Part shown: positions 41,126 to 49,724 of the stretch, one piece after another | Numbering within the stretch: position 1 is the stretch's first letter | How the letters are laid out: every line of letters begins with the position of its first letter | The notes under the pieces: generated by a model | What the model was told of the DNA's origin: nothing | The model's database searches: none | What the model saw: only the letters and a program-made list of their open reading frames with translations | Translations under genes and position numbers: made by a program | NCBI RefSeq assembly: GCF_900105765.1 | Contig: NZ_FNTX01000002.1 | Location: forward strand, 620,001-684,000 | Direction of reading: 5' to 3' | DNA: 64,000 nt | DNA from: Ruania alba | GTDB taxonomy: Bacteria > Actinomycetota > Actinomycetes > Actinomycetales > Beutenbergiaceae

Positions 41126-42094
41126 ATGTCGCGGGTGAGATCGGTGATCGGTGTTGACGTCGGCGGAACGAAGACTGCTGCGGCGGTGGTCGGCCCGGAC
41201 GGTCGCCTCGGACCGGTGCACAGCGCGCCGACCCGGGCGGCAGCGGGGCCGGAGGCGGTGCTCGAGGTCATCCGGTCCCTCGTCACCGACGTCCGGGCCG
41301 AGGCAAGGCTGGATGGCTGGGGCGAGCCGGCCGCCGTCGGGATCGCGACAGCGGGCATGGTCGACACCACGACCGGTGTGATCGTGGCTGCGAACGACAC
41401 CTTCCCGGGCTGGCCGGGCACCCCCGTCCAGGCGAGGCTGACCGAACAGCTCGGGATCGCCGTCACCGTACAGAACGACGTGCGTGCCCACGCGATCGGA
41501 GAGGCGTGGGCCGGGGCGGCCGCAGACGTGCGCAGCGCCCTCGTGGTGGCGGTCGGCACCGGGGTGGGTGGGACCGTGGTGATCGATGGCCGGGCGGCGG
41601 GAGGCGCGCACCATGCGGGCGGCGAGATCGGGCACATGCCCTCCGCCGGCGCGGGCGGGCTCCGCTGCCCGTGCGGTCGCATCGGACATCTGGAAGCGGT
41701 GGCCTGCGGGCCGGCGATCGCCGAGCAGTTCCGGCGCCGGGACCCGGACCAGCACGCGGGGACCCCTGACGTACTCCGACTGGCCGACGCGGGGGACGAG
41801 ATCGCCGGTGACGTGGTGCATCGGGCGGGCGTCGCGCTCGGGCAGGCGATCGCCGGGGTGGTCACCGTGATCGATCCGCACGTGGTGGTGCTCGGCGGCG
41901 GTGTAGCCGGCGCTTCGACGGTGTGGTGGGACGCCGTCTGCGAGACTCTGCGCACGGAACTAGTCGATCCCCTGCGGGACATCCCGGTACGGCTGTCCAC
42001 GCTGGGAGGCAGCGCTCCCTTGATCGGCGCCGCCCGCTCGGCTTGGGGCGTCGTCGACAGGGCCGGGGACCGTGGCAGCAGGGAGGACCGATGA
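41126..42094 (+). CDS. ROK-family sugar kinase, probable N-acetylmannosamine kinase
   Basis: A roughly 322-aa ROK kinase. The phosphate-binding motif GVDVGGTKTAAA lies at the N-terminus, a second ATP-site motif is VAVGTGVGGTVVIDG, and the zinc site CPCGRIGHLE follows. The third zinc cysteine of the classical C-x-C-G-x-x-G-C motif is histidine here, a known variant. In-frame ATGs occur at 41045, 41072, 41117 and 41126; 41126 is chosen because GGGGATGG lies 5 nt upstream and the family homology begins there. It overlaps the GntR gene by 4 nt. Phosphorylating ManNAc would feed NanE; glucose or GlcNAc are alternatives. Confidence 0.85.
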   Translation: MSRVRSVIGVDVGGTKTAAAVVGPDGRLGPVHSAPTRAAAGPEAVLEVIRSLVTDVRAEARLDGWGEPAAVGIATAGMVDTTTGVIVAANDTFPGWPGTPVQARLTEQLGIAVTVQNDVRAHAIGEAWAGAAADVRSALVVAVGTGVGGTVVIDGRAAGGAHHAGGEIGHMPSAGAGGLRCPCGRIGHLEAVACGPAIAEQFRRRDPDQHAGTPDVLRLADAGDEIAGDVVHRAGVALGQAIAGVVTVIDPHVVVLGGGVAGASTVWWDAVCETLRTELVDPLRDIPVRLSTLGGSAPLIGAARSAWGVVDRAGDRGSREDR

Positions 42095-42789
42095 AGAAGT
42101 ACGACGCCATCGCGCGCGACCTGTCCACGATGATCGACGCCAAGCAGGCAGGCGATCGGATCCCCAGCGAGCAGGAGCTCGCGGCCAGCTACGGGGTCTC
42201 CGCGATGACCGTGCGGCGGGCCCTGCAGATCCTCACCGAGGGCGGACGGATCGAGGGGATCCCGGGCCGTGGGACCTTCGTGCGCGAGCCGACGGTCCGC
42301 AAGGCGCTGACCTCCACCTCGTTCAGCGAGACGATGCGGGCGACGGGCCGGGTGCCCTCGAGCCGGCTACTCGAGGCATCGATCACGGGCGCGACGGAGG
42401 CCGAGCGGCGTGAGCTCGACCTGGGCGGCCAGGATGCGGTGCTGCACATCCGCCGGGTCCGCTACGGCGACGACGTGCCCCTGTGCGTGGAGCACTCCCG
42501 GCTGGCCGCCGACCGCTTCCCCGGCCTGCTCGGCCACGACCTGGAAGCCTCGCTGTACGCACTCCTGCGCACGAAGTACCACACCCAGATCCGGCGCGCC
42601 CGGTTCGAGGTGGCCGCCACGTTGGCTGATCCCGCGAGCGCCGAGCACCTCTCGATCGGGGTCGATGTCCCCTGCCTGCTCACCACCACCGTCGGGCACG
42701 ACCAGCACGGCGACCATGTGGAGCTGACCACGTCGCTGTACCGCGGGGACGTGTACCGGCTCACCCTGGAGGCCGGCGACGACGCCTGA
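42091..42789 (+). CDS. GntR-family regulator with UTRA domain (HutC type)
   Basis: A 232-aa regulator. The winged helix occupies residues 1-70 (SEQELAASYGVSAMTVRRALQIL and GIPGRGTFV), and the UTRA ligand domain the rest (HIRRVRYGDDVPLCVEHSRLA is characteristic). HutC-type regulators of amino-sugar operons sense phosphorylated amino sugars. It is coupled to the kinase gene and is the obvious candidate to bind the paired ACCCTAGGGT sites 1 kb upstream and so control both arms of the cluster. Confidence 0.93.
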   Translation: MKKYDAIARDLSTMIDAKQAGDRIPSEQELAASYGVSAMTVRRALQILTEGGRIEGIPGRGTFVREPTVRKALTSTSFSETMRATGRVPSSRLLEASITGATEAERRELDLGGQDAVLHIRRVRYGDDVPLCVEHSRLAADRFPGLLGHDLEASLYALLRTKYHTQIRRARFEVAATLADPASAEHLSIGVDVPCLLTTTVGHDQHGDHVELTTSLYRGDVYRLTLEAGDDA

Positions 42790-42790
42790 C

Positions 42791-42866
42791 CCTGCAAGTT
42801 TCGACTGTCCCCAACGCACAGCTACCACTATCGACACCAGATTGCTGAGCACCGTCGATACTTTCC
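42791..42866. repeat. Dispersed palindromic repeat, copy A
   Basis: A 76-bp element beginning one base after the GntR stop codon. It starts CCTGCAA and shares TCGAC, CCACTAT, GCTGAG and CCGTCGA at matching positions with the copy at 45951. An internal TATCGAC/GTCGATA inverted repeat at about 42829-42860 can form a stem. It may act as a transcription terminator between the regulator and the oxidase gene, or be a small mobile palindrome. Confidence 0.55.
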
Positions 42867-42890
42867 ACTCTTCGGCGTAGCGTCGGAGCC

Positions 42891-44633
42891 ATGAACGTCG
42901 CCGAACAACTCGTCAGTCAGCTCCAGGCCGCAGGAGTCCGCCGGATCTACGGCATCGTCGGAGACAGCCTGAACCCCATCGTCGATGCGGTGCGCCGCAC
43001 CGGAGGTTCCGCCGAAGGCGGCATCGACTGGGTCCATGTCCGTCACGAGGAATCCGCCGCGTTCGCCGCCGCGGCCGATGCCCAGCTCACCGGGGAACTC
43101 GCCGTGTGCGCGGGCTCCTGCGGGCCAGGGAACCTGCACCTCATCAACGGCCTCTACGACGCGAACCGCACCGGCGCGCCCGTGGTGGCGATCGCCAGCC
43201 ACATCCCGTCCGCACAGATCGGGCAGGGCTTCTTCCAAGAGACTCACCCGGACCGCCTGTTCACCGAGTGCTCGGTCTACTCCGAGCTGGTCAGCACCAC
43301 CGACCAGGCGCCCCGGGTGGTGCACGCGGCCATCTCGCACGCCCTCGCCAAGCGAGGGGTCGCCGTCGTGACACTGCCCGGTGACGTGGCGGATGAGGAG
43401 ACTTCAGCAGAAGCGCCCGCGTACACGCCGGTACCGCATGGCGTCCTGACGCCGGACCCCACCTCCCTGCAGAGCCTCGCCGATGCGATCGATGAGGCGA
43501 AGAACGTGGCCCTGTTCGTCGGCTACGGCGCCATGGGGGCCCACGAGCTGGTGGTGGATCTCGCCGAGAAGATCAAGGCCCCGGTGGGGCACTCGCTCCG
43601 CGGCAAGGACCTCATCCAGTACGACAATCCCTATGACGTCGGAATGACCGGGCTGCTCGGCTACGGCGCCGCAGCCGCGGGGCTCGAAGGGGCCGACCTG
43701 ATCGTGCTGCTCGGCACCGACTTCCCCTACGACCAGTTCCTCCCCGATGTGCCGACTGCGCAGGTCGATGTCGATGCCGCCGTGATCGGACGACGCACCG
43801 CCGTGCAGTACCCCGTGCACGGCGACGTGGCGGCCACCCTCGAGGCGCTGCTGCCGAAGATCGCAGCGAAGAAGAGCCACCGGTTCCTGGACAAGATGCT
43901 CGACAAGCACGATCGACTGATGAACAAGGCGGTGGGTGCCTACACCAAGGACGTCGAGCACATGCGCCCGATCCACCCCGAGTACGCCGCCTCCATCCTG
44001 GATCAGGTGGCCGCTGAGGACGCGGTCGTCACCGCGGACACCGGGATGGGGAACGTGTGGACCGCGCGCTACCTGAACCCGAACGGCAAGCGCCGCCTGA
44101 TCGGATCGTTCAAGCACGGGTCGATGGCGAACGCGATGCCGCAGGCGCTCGGCGCTCAGTTGGCCTACCCCGATCGGCAGGTGATCGCGCTCTCCGGTGA
44201 CGGCGGGCTGTCGATGCTGCTCGGAGACCTGCTCACCGCGGTGATGTACGACCTGCCGATCACAGTGGTGGTGTTCAACAACTCGAGCCTGGGCATGGTC
44301 AAGCTCGAGATGCTGGTGGACAAGCTGCCCGACCACGGCGTGGACGTGCCCGGGGTGGACTACGCGGCGATCGGTGCCGCGATGGGCCTACAGACGCAGC
44401 GCGTGGAGGACCCCGTGGAGTTGCACAGCGCCTTCGAGACGGCGCTCGCCCACCGCGGTCCCTCGCTGGTGGACGTAGTGACGGACCCGAACGCCCTCTC
44501 CATCCCCCCGAAGATCACCAAGGACCAGGTGTTCGGGTTCGCAACGGCGTTGAGCAAGATCGTGCTCAACGGCGGCGCTGGGGAGGCGGTGTCGATGGCG
44601 CGATCGAACCTGCGGAACATTCCGCGGGGCTGA
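42891..44633 (+). CDS. poxB: Pyruvate oxidase / pyruvate:quinone oxidoreductase
   Basis: A 580-aa thiamine-diphosphate enzyme that oxidatively decarboxylates pyruvate to acetate at the membrane. The activating glutamate lies in HVRHEESAAF near residue 52. The central domain spans about 190-340, and the ThDP-binding GDG...NN motif (SGDGGLSMLLGDL...NNSSLG) near 440-465 is intact. The length equals that of E. coli PoxB, although the C-terminal membrane-binding helix cannot be confirmed. A GGAG ribosome site precedes the ATG. It is a single-gene unit after the dispersed repeat. A flavin site is expected from the family. Confidence 0.9.
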   Translation: MNVAEQLVSQLQAAGVRRIYGIVGDSLNPIVDAVRRTGGSAEGGIDWVHVRHEESAAFAAAADAQLTGELAVCAGSCGPGNLHLINGLYDANRTGAPVVAIASHIPSAQIGQGFFQETHPDRLFTECSVYSELVSTTDQAPRVVHAAISHALAKRGVAVVTLPGDVADEETSAEAPAYTPVPHGVLTPDPTSLQSLADAIDEAKNVALFVGYGAMGAHELVVDLAEKIKAPVGHSLRGKDLIQYDNPYDVGMTGLLGYGAAAAGLEGADLIVLLGTDFPYDQFLPDVPTAQVDVDAAVIGRRTAVQYPVHGDVAATLEALLPKIAAKKSHRFLDKMLDKHDRLMNKAVGAYTKDVEHMRPIHPEYAASILDQVAAEDAVVTADTGMGNVWTARYLNPNGKRRLIGSFKHGSMANAMPQALGAQLAYPDRQVIALSGDGGLSMLLGDLLTAVMYDLPITVVVFNNSSLGMVKLEMLVDKLPDHGVDVPGVDYAAIGAAMGLQTQRVEDPVELHSAFETALAHRGPSLVDVVTDPNALSIPPKITKDQVFGFATALSKIVLNGGAGEAVSMARSNLRNIPRG

Positions 44634-44640
44634 GGCGCCC

Positions 44641-44652
44641 TCGTCGCGACGA
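44641..44652. promoter_or_regulatory. Palindrome upstream of ECF sigma gene
   Basis: TCGTCGCGACGA at 44641-44652 is a perfect 12-bp palindrome 38 nt before the ATG of the ECF sigma factor. It may be a regulator site or part of the promoter. It is not matched elsewhere that I noticed. Confidence 0.35.
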
Positions 44653-44690
44653 TACTGCAACACCACGGCTCTGCCCGGACACTACGGGGT

Positions 44691-45230
44691 ATGGAGGAGT
44701 CGGAGGCCTGGCAGCAGGCCCTGCGCGGTGACGGCGAGGCATTCGGCCACGTCTTCGACCAGCACAGTGACCGGGTGTATCGGCACGCGTGCCGCCTGGT
44801 GGACTCCAGGAGCGACGCCGAGGACGTGACCGCTGCGGCCTTCCTCGAGCTGTGGCGACTCCGTCGCCGGGTGCGTCTGGTGAACGGGTCGGTGCTGCCG
44901 TGGCTGTTGGTCACCGCCTCGAACGTGGCGCGCAACCAGCGCCGCGCGACCCGGCGGTATCGCGCACTGCTGGACCGGCTACCCCGCTCCCCCGAGAGCA
45001 TCCAGCCCGACGACGGCATCAGTGAGGACCTGCTGGAGGGCCTGCGGTCTCTGTCCACGCCCGACCTGCACCTGCTCTGCCTCGTCGTGCTCGAGGGCTA
45101 CCAAGTCGCCGAGGCGGCTGAACTCCTCGGCCTGAGCGCCACGGCCGCCCGCAGCAGGCTGCACCGCGCCCGAGCACGGGTACGCGAGGTCGCGCACGCG
45201 ACCCAGGTCGCAATCGAGGAGGGGTCATGA
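44691..45230 (+). CDS. ECF sigma factor (sigma-70 family)
   Basis: A 179-aa sigma factor with region 2 near residues 20-90 (FGHVFDQHSDRVYRHACRLV and AEDVTAAAFLELWRLR) and region 4 near 120-165 (VLEGYQVAEAAELLGLSATAARSRLHRAR). The length is normal for the family. It overlaps the next gene, a single-pass membrane protein, by 4 nt, the usual place for an anti-sigma factor. The signal and regulon are unknown. The start has only a weak ribosome site. Confidence 0.92.
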   Translation: MEESEAWQQALRGDGEAFGHVFDQHSDRVYRHACRLVDSRSDAEDVTAAAFLELWRLRRRVRLVNGSVLPWLLVTASNVARNQRRATRRYRALLDRLPRSPESIQPDDGISEDLLEGLRSLSTPDLHLLCLVVLEGYQVAEAAELLGLSATAARSRLHRARARVREVAHATQVAIEEGS

Positions 45231-45949
45231 AGCCATCGATGGATCGGGAGTTCGGTACGGCGCTGCGTGCGGAGCTGGTCCGCCGAGCGGCCACAGCACG
45301 CCGACGGCGGTGGCTCGCCCTGGGTGGAGGGCTCACCCTGGCCGCGGGGATCCCCACCGCCGCCTACGCGGTGCATCAGTTGCAGGCCGGGGTGAACGAG
45401 CTCGTTGTGAGCCCCCCGGTCACCGAGGTGCACACCGGACCTGCGGAGGTCGACCTCGGTCCGGTGCCGGAGGGCGCAGATCAGGTGTGGTTCGATCTCA
45501 CCTGCCTGGATGGTGGCGAGGTGAACCTCCCGGATGGGGCGGCCGTGACGTGCTCGGCGGGCGAGCGCTCGTCCGGGCCGCTGCCACTGTGGAAGGGGAG
45601 GGACGCGCCGATCGGGGACGACGGGGTGCTCACCGTAGACGCGCCTGCGGACATGGCCTGGCAGATCTCCCTCTGGTACCAGGAGGTCGTCGTCGAACCC
45701 TTCGCGGTGAACGAGAACGGCCAGACCTACGGAACGCCGAACGAGGTCTACGGCGAACCCGACCTGATCCTCGCGGCCGCCACCAACGGCGAGGTCGGCT
45801 ATGTCTACGCCGAGGACCTGAACCACGCGTTCGGCCCGGAGCCGACTTCACCCACCGAAGCGGTCGAATACACCGAACGGACCGCGGGGCTGGTCCCCGT
45901 GTACGAGGTGGACGGCGAGACCCAGATCGGGCAGTTCTGCATCGGCTGA
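45227..45949 (+). CDS. Single-pass membrane protein coupled to ECF sigma factor
   Basis: A 240-aa protein I do not recognise. A short basic N-terminus (residues 1-29) precedes one hydrophobic segment (about 30-50, ALGGGLTLAAGIPTAAYAV) and an acidic extracellular domain of about 190 aa. That domain has two spaced cysteines near residues 90 and 105 and a third near the C-terminus (FCIG). The arrangement and translational coupling suggest a signal partner of the sigma factor, but the N-terminal part is too short for a typical zinc-binding anti-sigma domain. A 75-bp palindromic repeat begins one base after the stop. Confidence 0.8.
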   Translation: MKPSMDREFGTALRAELVRRAATARRRRWLALGGGLTLAAGIPTAAYAVHQLQAGVNELVVSPPVTEVHTGPAEVDLGPVPEGADQVWFDLTCLDGGEVNLPDGAAVTCSAGERSSGPLPLWKGRDAPIGDDGVLTVDAPADMAWQISLWYQEVVVEPFAVNENGQTYGTPNEVYGEPDLILAAATNGEVGYVYAEDLNHAFGPEPTSPTEAVEYTERTAGLVPVYEVDGETQIGQFCIG

Positions 45950-45950
45950 G

Positions 45951-46025
45951 CCTGCAACTATCGACGGACCTGAGCACACTCACGCCACTATTCGTCGCTG
46001 GTCGCTGAGGTCCGTCGACACTTCC
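45951..46025. repeat. Dispersed palindromic repeat, copy B
   Basis: A 75-bp element one base after the stop of the membrane-protein gene. TCGACGGACCT at 45961-45971 is perfectly complementary to AGGTCCGTCGA at about 46008-46018, giving an 11-bp stem with a long loop. Its ends and internal blocks match the copy at 42791. It probably terminates the sigma-factor operon and may be a mobile repeat. Confidence 0.6.
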
Positions 46026-46069
46026 GGGCGCCGCGCGCCCACTTGCCACATAGCCGCTGCCAGGTTATA

Positions 46070-46087
46070 ACTTCGGTACGACGAACA
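46070..46087. promoter_or_regulatory. Candidate MntR-type box before the metal ABC operon
   Basis: ACTTCGGTACGACGAACA at 46070-46087 contains TTCG/CGAA arms and matches, in the opposite orientation, a box upstream of the DtxR-type regulator gene (50495-50513). The common core is TGTTCGTC(A)GTRCCGAAGT. It directly follows a TATAAC -10-like element (46066-46071), a good place for a repressor. Confidence 0.65.
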
Positions 46088-46124
46088 TTTGAGTTCATGC
46101 GACCGATGGAGGGCGGTGAGGCCG

Positions 46125-47093
46125 GTGGCCATCACCCTGCGGCGTCCACGCACGCGGCCGCTCGCTGCCCTCGCGGCCGGGGCCGCAGCGCTCACGCTCG
46201 CGCTCTCCGGCTGCGGTGGCACCTCCGACGCGACCAGCCCTGGCGACCCCCTCACCGTCTACGCCACCACCGGGTACCTGGCGGACGCCGTCGGGAACAT
46301 CGCCCCCGACGCCGAGGTGACCACGATGGTGGGCCCAGGCGGGGACCCACACACCTACCAGCCGTCCACCCGGGACATCCAGACGATCCAGTCGGCCGAC
46401 GTGGTGCTCTGGAACGGCCTGTACCTCGAGGCCCAGATGATCGACCAGCTCACCAGCCTCGGGGATCGGCAGCTCGCCGTCGGGGAGCTCCTCCCCGAGG
46501 GCCTGTTGCTCTCCTGGCCGGACACCGACGCCGAGGGCAACCCGCTGCACGACCCGCACGTGTGGAACAGCCCGGACGCCTGGATCCTGGTGGTGGGTTA
46601 CGTGGCGGACAAGCTCGCCGAGATCGACCCCGAGCACGCCCCGCAGTATCAGGCGAACGCCGAGGAGTACGCGGGCCAGATCGAGGCGGCCGCCGCGGAG
46701 GTGGATGGCCTTCTGGCCGGCGTTCCCGAGCCCCGCATCCTGATCACCGGGCACGACGCATTCGCCTACTTCGGGTACGTCTACGACCTGGAGGTGCTCG
46801 CCACGGACTTCATCTCCACCACCGCCCGGCTCAGCCCCGAGGAGCTCAGCGACCTCGCCCACCTCATCGCCGAGAACGAGGTGCCGGTGATCTTCCAGGA
46901 CAACCAGGCCAACCCCCAGGCGATCACCAGCCTGCAGGAAGCCACCGCATCCCTCGGGTGGCAGGTGCGCATCTCCGACGCCGAGTTGTATGCGGACTCC
47001 CTCGGCGCCGAGGAGGAGGTGGATACCTACCTGGAGGTGTTCACCCACAACGCCCGCGCCGTGGCCGACGCCCTCGCCGAGGAGACCTCATGA
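46125..47093 (+). CDS. Metal ABC transporter substrate-binding lipoprotein (Mn/Zn)
   Basis: A 322-aa cluster-9 metal-binding lipoprotein (TroA/MntC-like). The signal ends at LALSGCGG (Cys near residue 29). Metal ligands of the family are visible: His in GPGGDPHTYQP, His in HDPHVWNSP, His in ITGHDAFAYFGYVY, and an acidic ligand in FQDNQANP. The short loop before the second His, not a long His-rich loop, fits manganese better than zinc uptake. The start is GTG at 46125 behind GGTGAGG, with other in-frame starts upstream. It overlaps the ATPase gene by 4 nt. The MntR-type regulator downstream supports manganese. Confidence 0.9.
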   Translation: MAITLRRPRTRPLAALAAGAAALTLALSGCGGTSDATSPGDPLTVYATTGYLADAVGNIAPDAEVTTMVGPGGDPHTYQPSTRDIQTIQSADVVLWNGLYLEAQMIDQLTSLGDRQLAVGELLPEGLLLSWPDTDAEGNPLHDPHVWNSPDAWILVVGYVADKLAEIDPEHAPQYQANAEEYAGQIEAAAAEVDGLLAGVPEPRILITGHDAFAYFGYVYDLEVLATDFISTTARLSPEELSDLAHLIAENEVPVIFQDNQANPQAITSLQEATASLGWQVRISDAELYADSLGAEEEVDTYLEVFTHNARAVADALAEETS

Positions 47094-47842
47094 CCCAGCC
47101 CATGACGGCGTGCCGCACCAAGGGCCTGAGCGTCGCCTACCGCACCGAACCGGTCCTGCGGAATGTGGACCTGGAGGTTCCCACCGGTGTCGTGATGGGC
47201 ATCGTCGGCCCGAACGGGGCCGGCAAGTCCACCCTGATCAAGGCGATGCTCGGCCTGGTCCGCCCGCTCACCGGCCGCGCCGAGTTCTTCGACCGGCCGC
47301 TGGCACGGGTGCGCCGCCGGGTGGGTTACATGCCGCAGTCCACCAGTGTGGACTGGGACTTCCCGACGACGGTGCTGGACGTGGTCACGATGGGCACCTA
47401 CGGCCGGCTCGGCTGGCTGCGCCGCCCCGGCCACGACGAACGTGACCAGGCCCGTGCCGCCCTGGAGCAGACCGGGATCGCCGACCTCGCCGACCGGCAG
47501 ATCGGTGAGCTCTCCGGCGGGCAACGCCAACGCACCTTCCTGGCACGGGCCCTGGTGCAGGCACCGGACCTGTTCTTCATGGACGAGCCGTTCCAGGGCA
47601 TCGACGCCCGGAGTCAGCAGGCGATCGTGGCGGTGCTGCACACGCTGCGAGCGCAGGGCCGCACCGTGGTGCTGGTGCACCACGACTTGGCCACGGTGCG
47701 CGACCACTGCGACCACGTCACCCTGCTGAACGGGCGCGTCGTCGCTTCCGGCCCGGCCGAGGAGTCCTTCACCCGGGAGAACGTGCGCACCGCGTACGAA
47801 GTGACTGGCGCCAACGACCATTTCGACCAGCTGATCAGATGA
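47090..47842 (+). CDS. Metal ABC transporter ATP-binding protein
   Basis: A 250-aa ATPase. Walker A GPNGAGKST lies near residues 41-49, a Q-loop follows, the signature is LSGGQRQR, and Walker B LFFMDEPFQGID follows, as in MntB/ZnuC/TroB proteins. The family segment VGYMPQSTSVDWDFPTTVLDVV is typical. It is coupled to both neighbours by 4-nt overlaps. It would drive import of Mn(II) or a similar cation. Confidence 0.93.
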   Translation: MTQPMTACRTKGLSVAYRTEPVLRNVDLEVPTGVVMGIVGPNGAGKSTLIKAMLGLVRPLTGRAEFFDRPLARVRRRVGYMPQSTSVDWDFPTTVLDVVTMGTYGRLGWLRRPGHDERDQARAALEQTGIADLADRQIGELSGGQRQRTFLARALVQAPDLFFMDEPFQGIDARSQQAIVAVLHTLRAQGRTVVLVHHDLATVRDHCDHVTLLNGRVVASGPAEESFTRENVRTAYEVTGANDHFDQLIR

Positions 47843-48792
47843 GCCTTCTCGAGTTCTTCGCCGACCACACCTACCGGATGGTGTTCCTCGGTACCGCCGT
47901 GATCGGCCTGGTGGCCGGGGCACTCGGTGCGTTCGCCTACCTACGCAAGCAGTCCCTGATCAGCGACGTGATCTCCCACGCCGCACTCCCCGGAACGCTC
48001 GTGGCCTTCTTGACCTCCGTCGTCGTGCTCGGCGCCGACGGGCGGAACATGATCGGCCTGATCATCGGGGCCGTGGTGGTGGGCACGCTGGCGGTGCTGG
48101 CCGCGAACGGCATCGCCCGCACCACGAAGATCCGGATCGACACCGCGATGGCCATCTCGCTGACAGTCTTCTTCGGGATCGGGATGCTGCTGCTGCGGGT
48201 GATCGCGAACGGCACCTACCCGGGCAAGGGCGGCATCCAGGACTACCTGTTCGGCAACGCCTCGGTGATCACCAACGCCGACCTGCTCACCAGCGTGACC
48301 GTGGGCGCGATCGCCCTGGCGCTGATGGGACTGTTCTGGAAGGAGTTCGCACTCCGGACCTTCGACCCGGACCACGCCAGTGTGCTCGGGTTCCGCGGGC
48401 GCACCATCGACATCCTGATGTTCACCACGATCGTGATCGCCACGGTGATCGGGGTGAAGGCGGTGGGCCTGGTGCTGATGGTCGCCTTCGTGATCACTCC
48501 CCCGGCCGCCGCCCGGCAGTGGACCCGCACCCTGCCGAGCATGGTGGCGCTCTCGGCCGCGATCGGCGGAGTGGGCAGCGGGCTCGGGGCGTACCTGTCC
48601 ATCGCACTCGGGAGCGTGCCGACCGGGCCACTGATCGTGCTCACCCTGTTCGCGATCTTCGCCGTCTCGATCCTGGCCGCCCCGCGTCGCAGCGTGGTGA
48701 TGCGCGCCCTGGCACGGACGCGCGCGCGGGCGGCGCTACGGCGAGAACTGCTGGCTGAGAGTCACGCAGCGGAGCAGGGGGCGCACACATGA
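47839..48792 (+). CDS. Metal ABC transporter permease (first)
   Basis: A 317-aa cluster-9 permease with eight to nine hydrophobic segments. It begins with a YRMVFLGTAVIGLVAGALGAF segment and has DVISHAALPGT, typical of the family, near residue 43. The C-terminal tail is basic and cytoplasmic. It overlaps the second permease gene by 4 nt. Systems with two different permease genes (MntC/MntD-like) are characteristic of actinobacterial and Gram-positive manganese importers. Confidence 0.92.
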   Translation: MSLLEFFADHTYRMVFLGTAVIGLVAGALGAFAYLRKQSLISDVISHAALPGTLVAFLTSVVVLGADGRNMIGLIIGAVVVGTLAVLAANGIARTTKIRIDTAMAISLTVFFGIGMLLLRVIANGTYPGKGGIQDYLFGNASVITNADLLTSVTVGAIALALMGLFWKEFALRTFDPDHASVLGFRGRTIDILMFTTIVIATVIGVKAVGLVLMVAFVITPPAAARQWTRTLPSMVALSAAIGGVGSGLGAYLSIALGSVPTGPLIVLTLFAIFAVSILAAPRRSVVMRALARTRARAALRRELLAESHAAEQGAHT

Positions 48793-49724
48793 GCTTTGCG
48801 CTCGGCGTGCTGCTGTTGGCGGTCGTCACCGCGGTGGCGTGCGGCCTACCCGGGGCGTTCGTGGTGCTGCGGCGCAGCTCCATGCTGGTGGACGCGATCG
48901 GCCACGCGGTGCTGCCGGGGATCGTGCTCGGCTATGCGCTCACCCAGGACATGGGCTCGCCGCTGCTGATCCTCGGCGCCGCGCTCGCCGGCCTGCTGGT
49001 GGCTGGCGGGGCGGAGTGGCTCGGCCGCACCGGTTTGCTCACCGGCGATGCCCCGCAGGGCCTGATCTTCCCGGCCCTGTTCAGCGCGGGCGTCATCGGC
49101 GTCACGCTGAACTTCGGCAACGTGCACCTGGACACCCACGCGGTGCTGGTCGGGGACCTCAACCTGGCCGCGTTCGAGCGCCTCATCCTCGGTGGCGTCG
49201 ATCTCGGACCGTCCTACCTGTACGTGATGCTCGCGGTGTTGGCGGCCAACATCGCCTTCATCGCGGCCCTGTACCCCCAGCTGAAGGCCACCACCTTCGA
49301 CCCGCAGTTCGCCGCTTCGCTCGGGATCCGTACCCGGGCGGTGAGCACGGCGTTCATGTTTCTCGTCTCCCTCACCGTGACCGCGGCCTTTCATGCTGCG
49401 GGCGCGATCCTGGTGCTGGCGCTGATGATCATCCCGGCCGCCACCGCCCACCTGCTCGCTCGCCGCCTGCCGGTCACCCTCGCACTCACTGCGGCGTTCG
49501 CCGCCGGGGGCGCCGCGGCCGGTTTCGGCCTCGCCTACGTACTGGACGCGGCCACCAGCGCCGGGATGGCGGTCTTCTACGGAGCGATGTTCGCGCTCGT
49601 GCTGGGCCTCGTGAAGTGGCGGCAGCACCGCCGGCACAGGCAACGCCCGACGGCGTCCGGTCACCCCTCCCACCGACCCCACCCGGCACCGGGGGTGAGG
49701 TTGACGTCGGTGATGGGCCGATAA
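48789..49724 (+). CDS. Metal ABC transporter permease (second)
   Basis: A 311-aa paralogue of the preceding permease with eight to nine hydrophobic segments, including DAIGHAVLPGIVLGY near residue 35 and TTFDPQFAASLGI near 175. The last dozen codons are written by the left arm of a long palindrome that serves as the terminator, so the tail is probably not functionally important. It closes the four-gene importer operon. Confidence 0.92.
   Translation: MSFALGVLLLAVVTAVACGLPGAFVVLRRSSMLVDAIGHAVLPGIVLGYALTQDMGSPLLILGAALAGLLVAGGAEWLGRTGLLTGDAPQGLIFPALFSAGVIGVTLNFGNVHLDTHAVLVGDLNLAAFERLILGGVDLGPSYLYVMLAVLAANIAFIAALYPQLKATTFDPQFAASLGIRTRAVSTAFMFLVSLTVTAAFHAAGAILVLALMIIPAATAHLLARRLPVTLALTAAFAAGGAAAGFGLAYVLDAATSAGMAVFYGAMFALVLGLVKWRQHRRHRQRPTASGHPSHRPHPAPGVRLTSVMGR

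Noticed and set aside
39359-42094. A 911-codon open frame on the plus strand
   Set aside because: Only its last third is the ROK kinase. The rest runs antisense to the permease and binding-protein genes and has no protein-like character.
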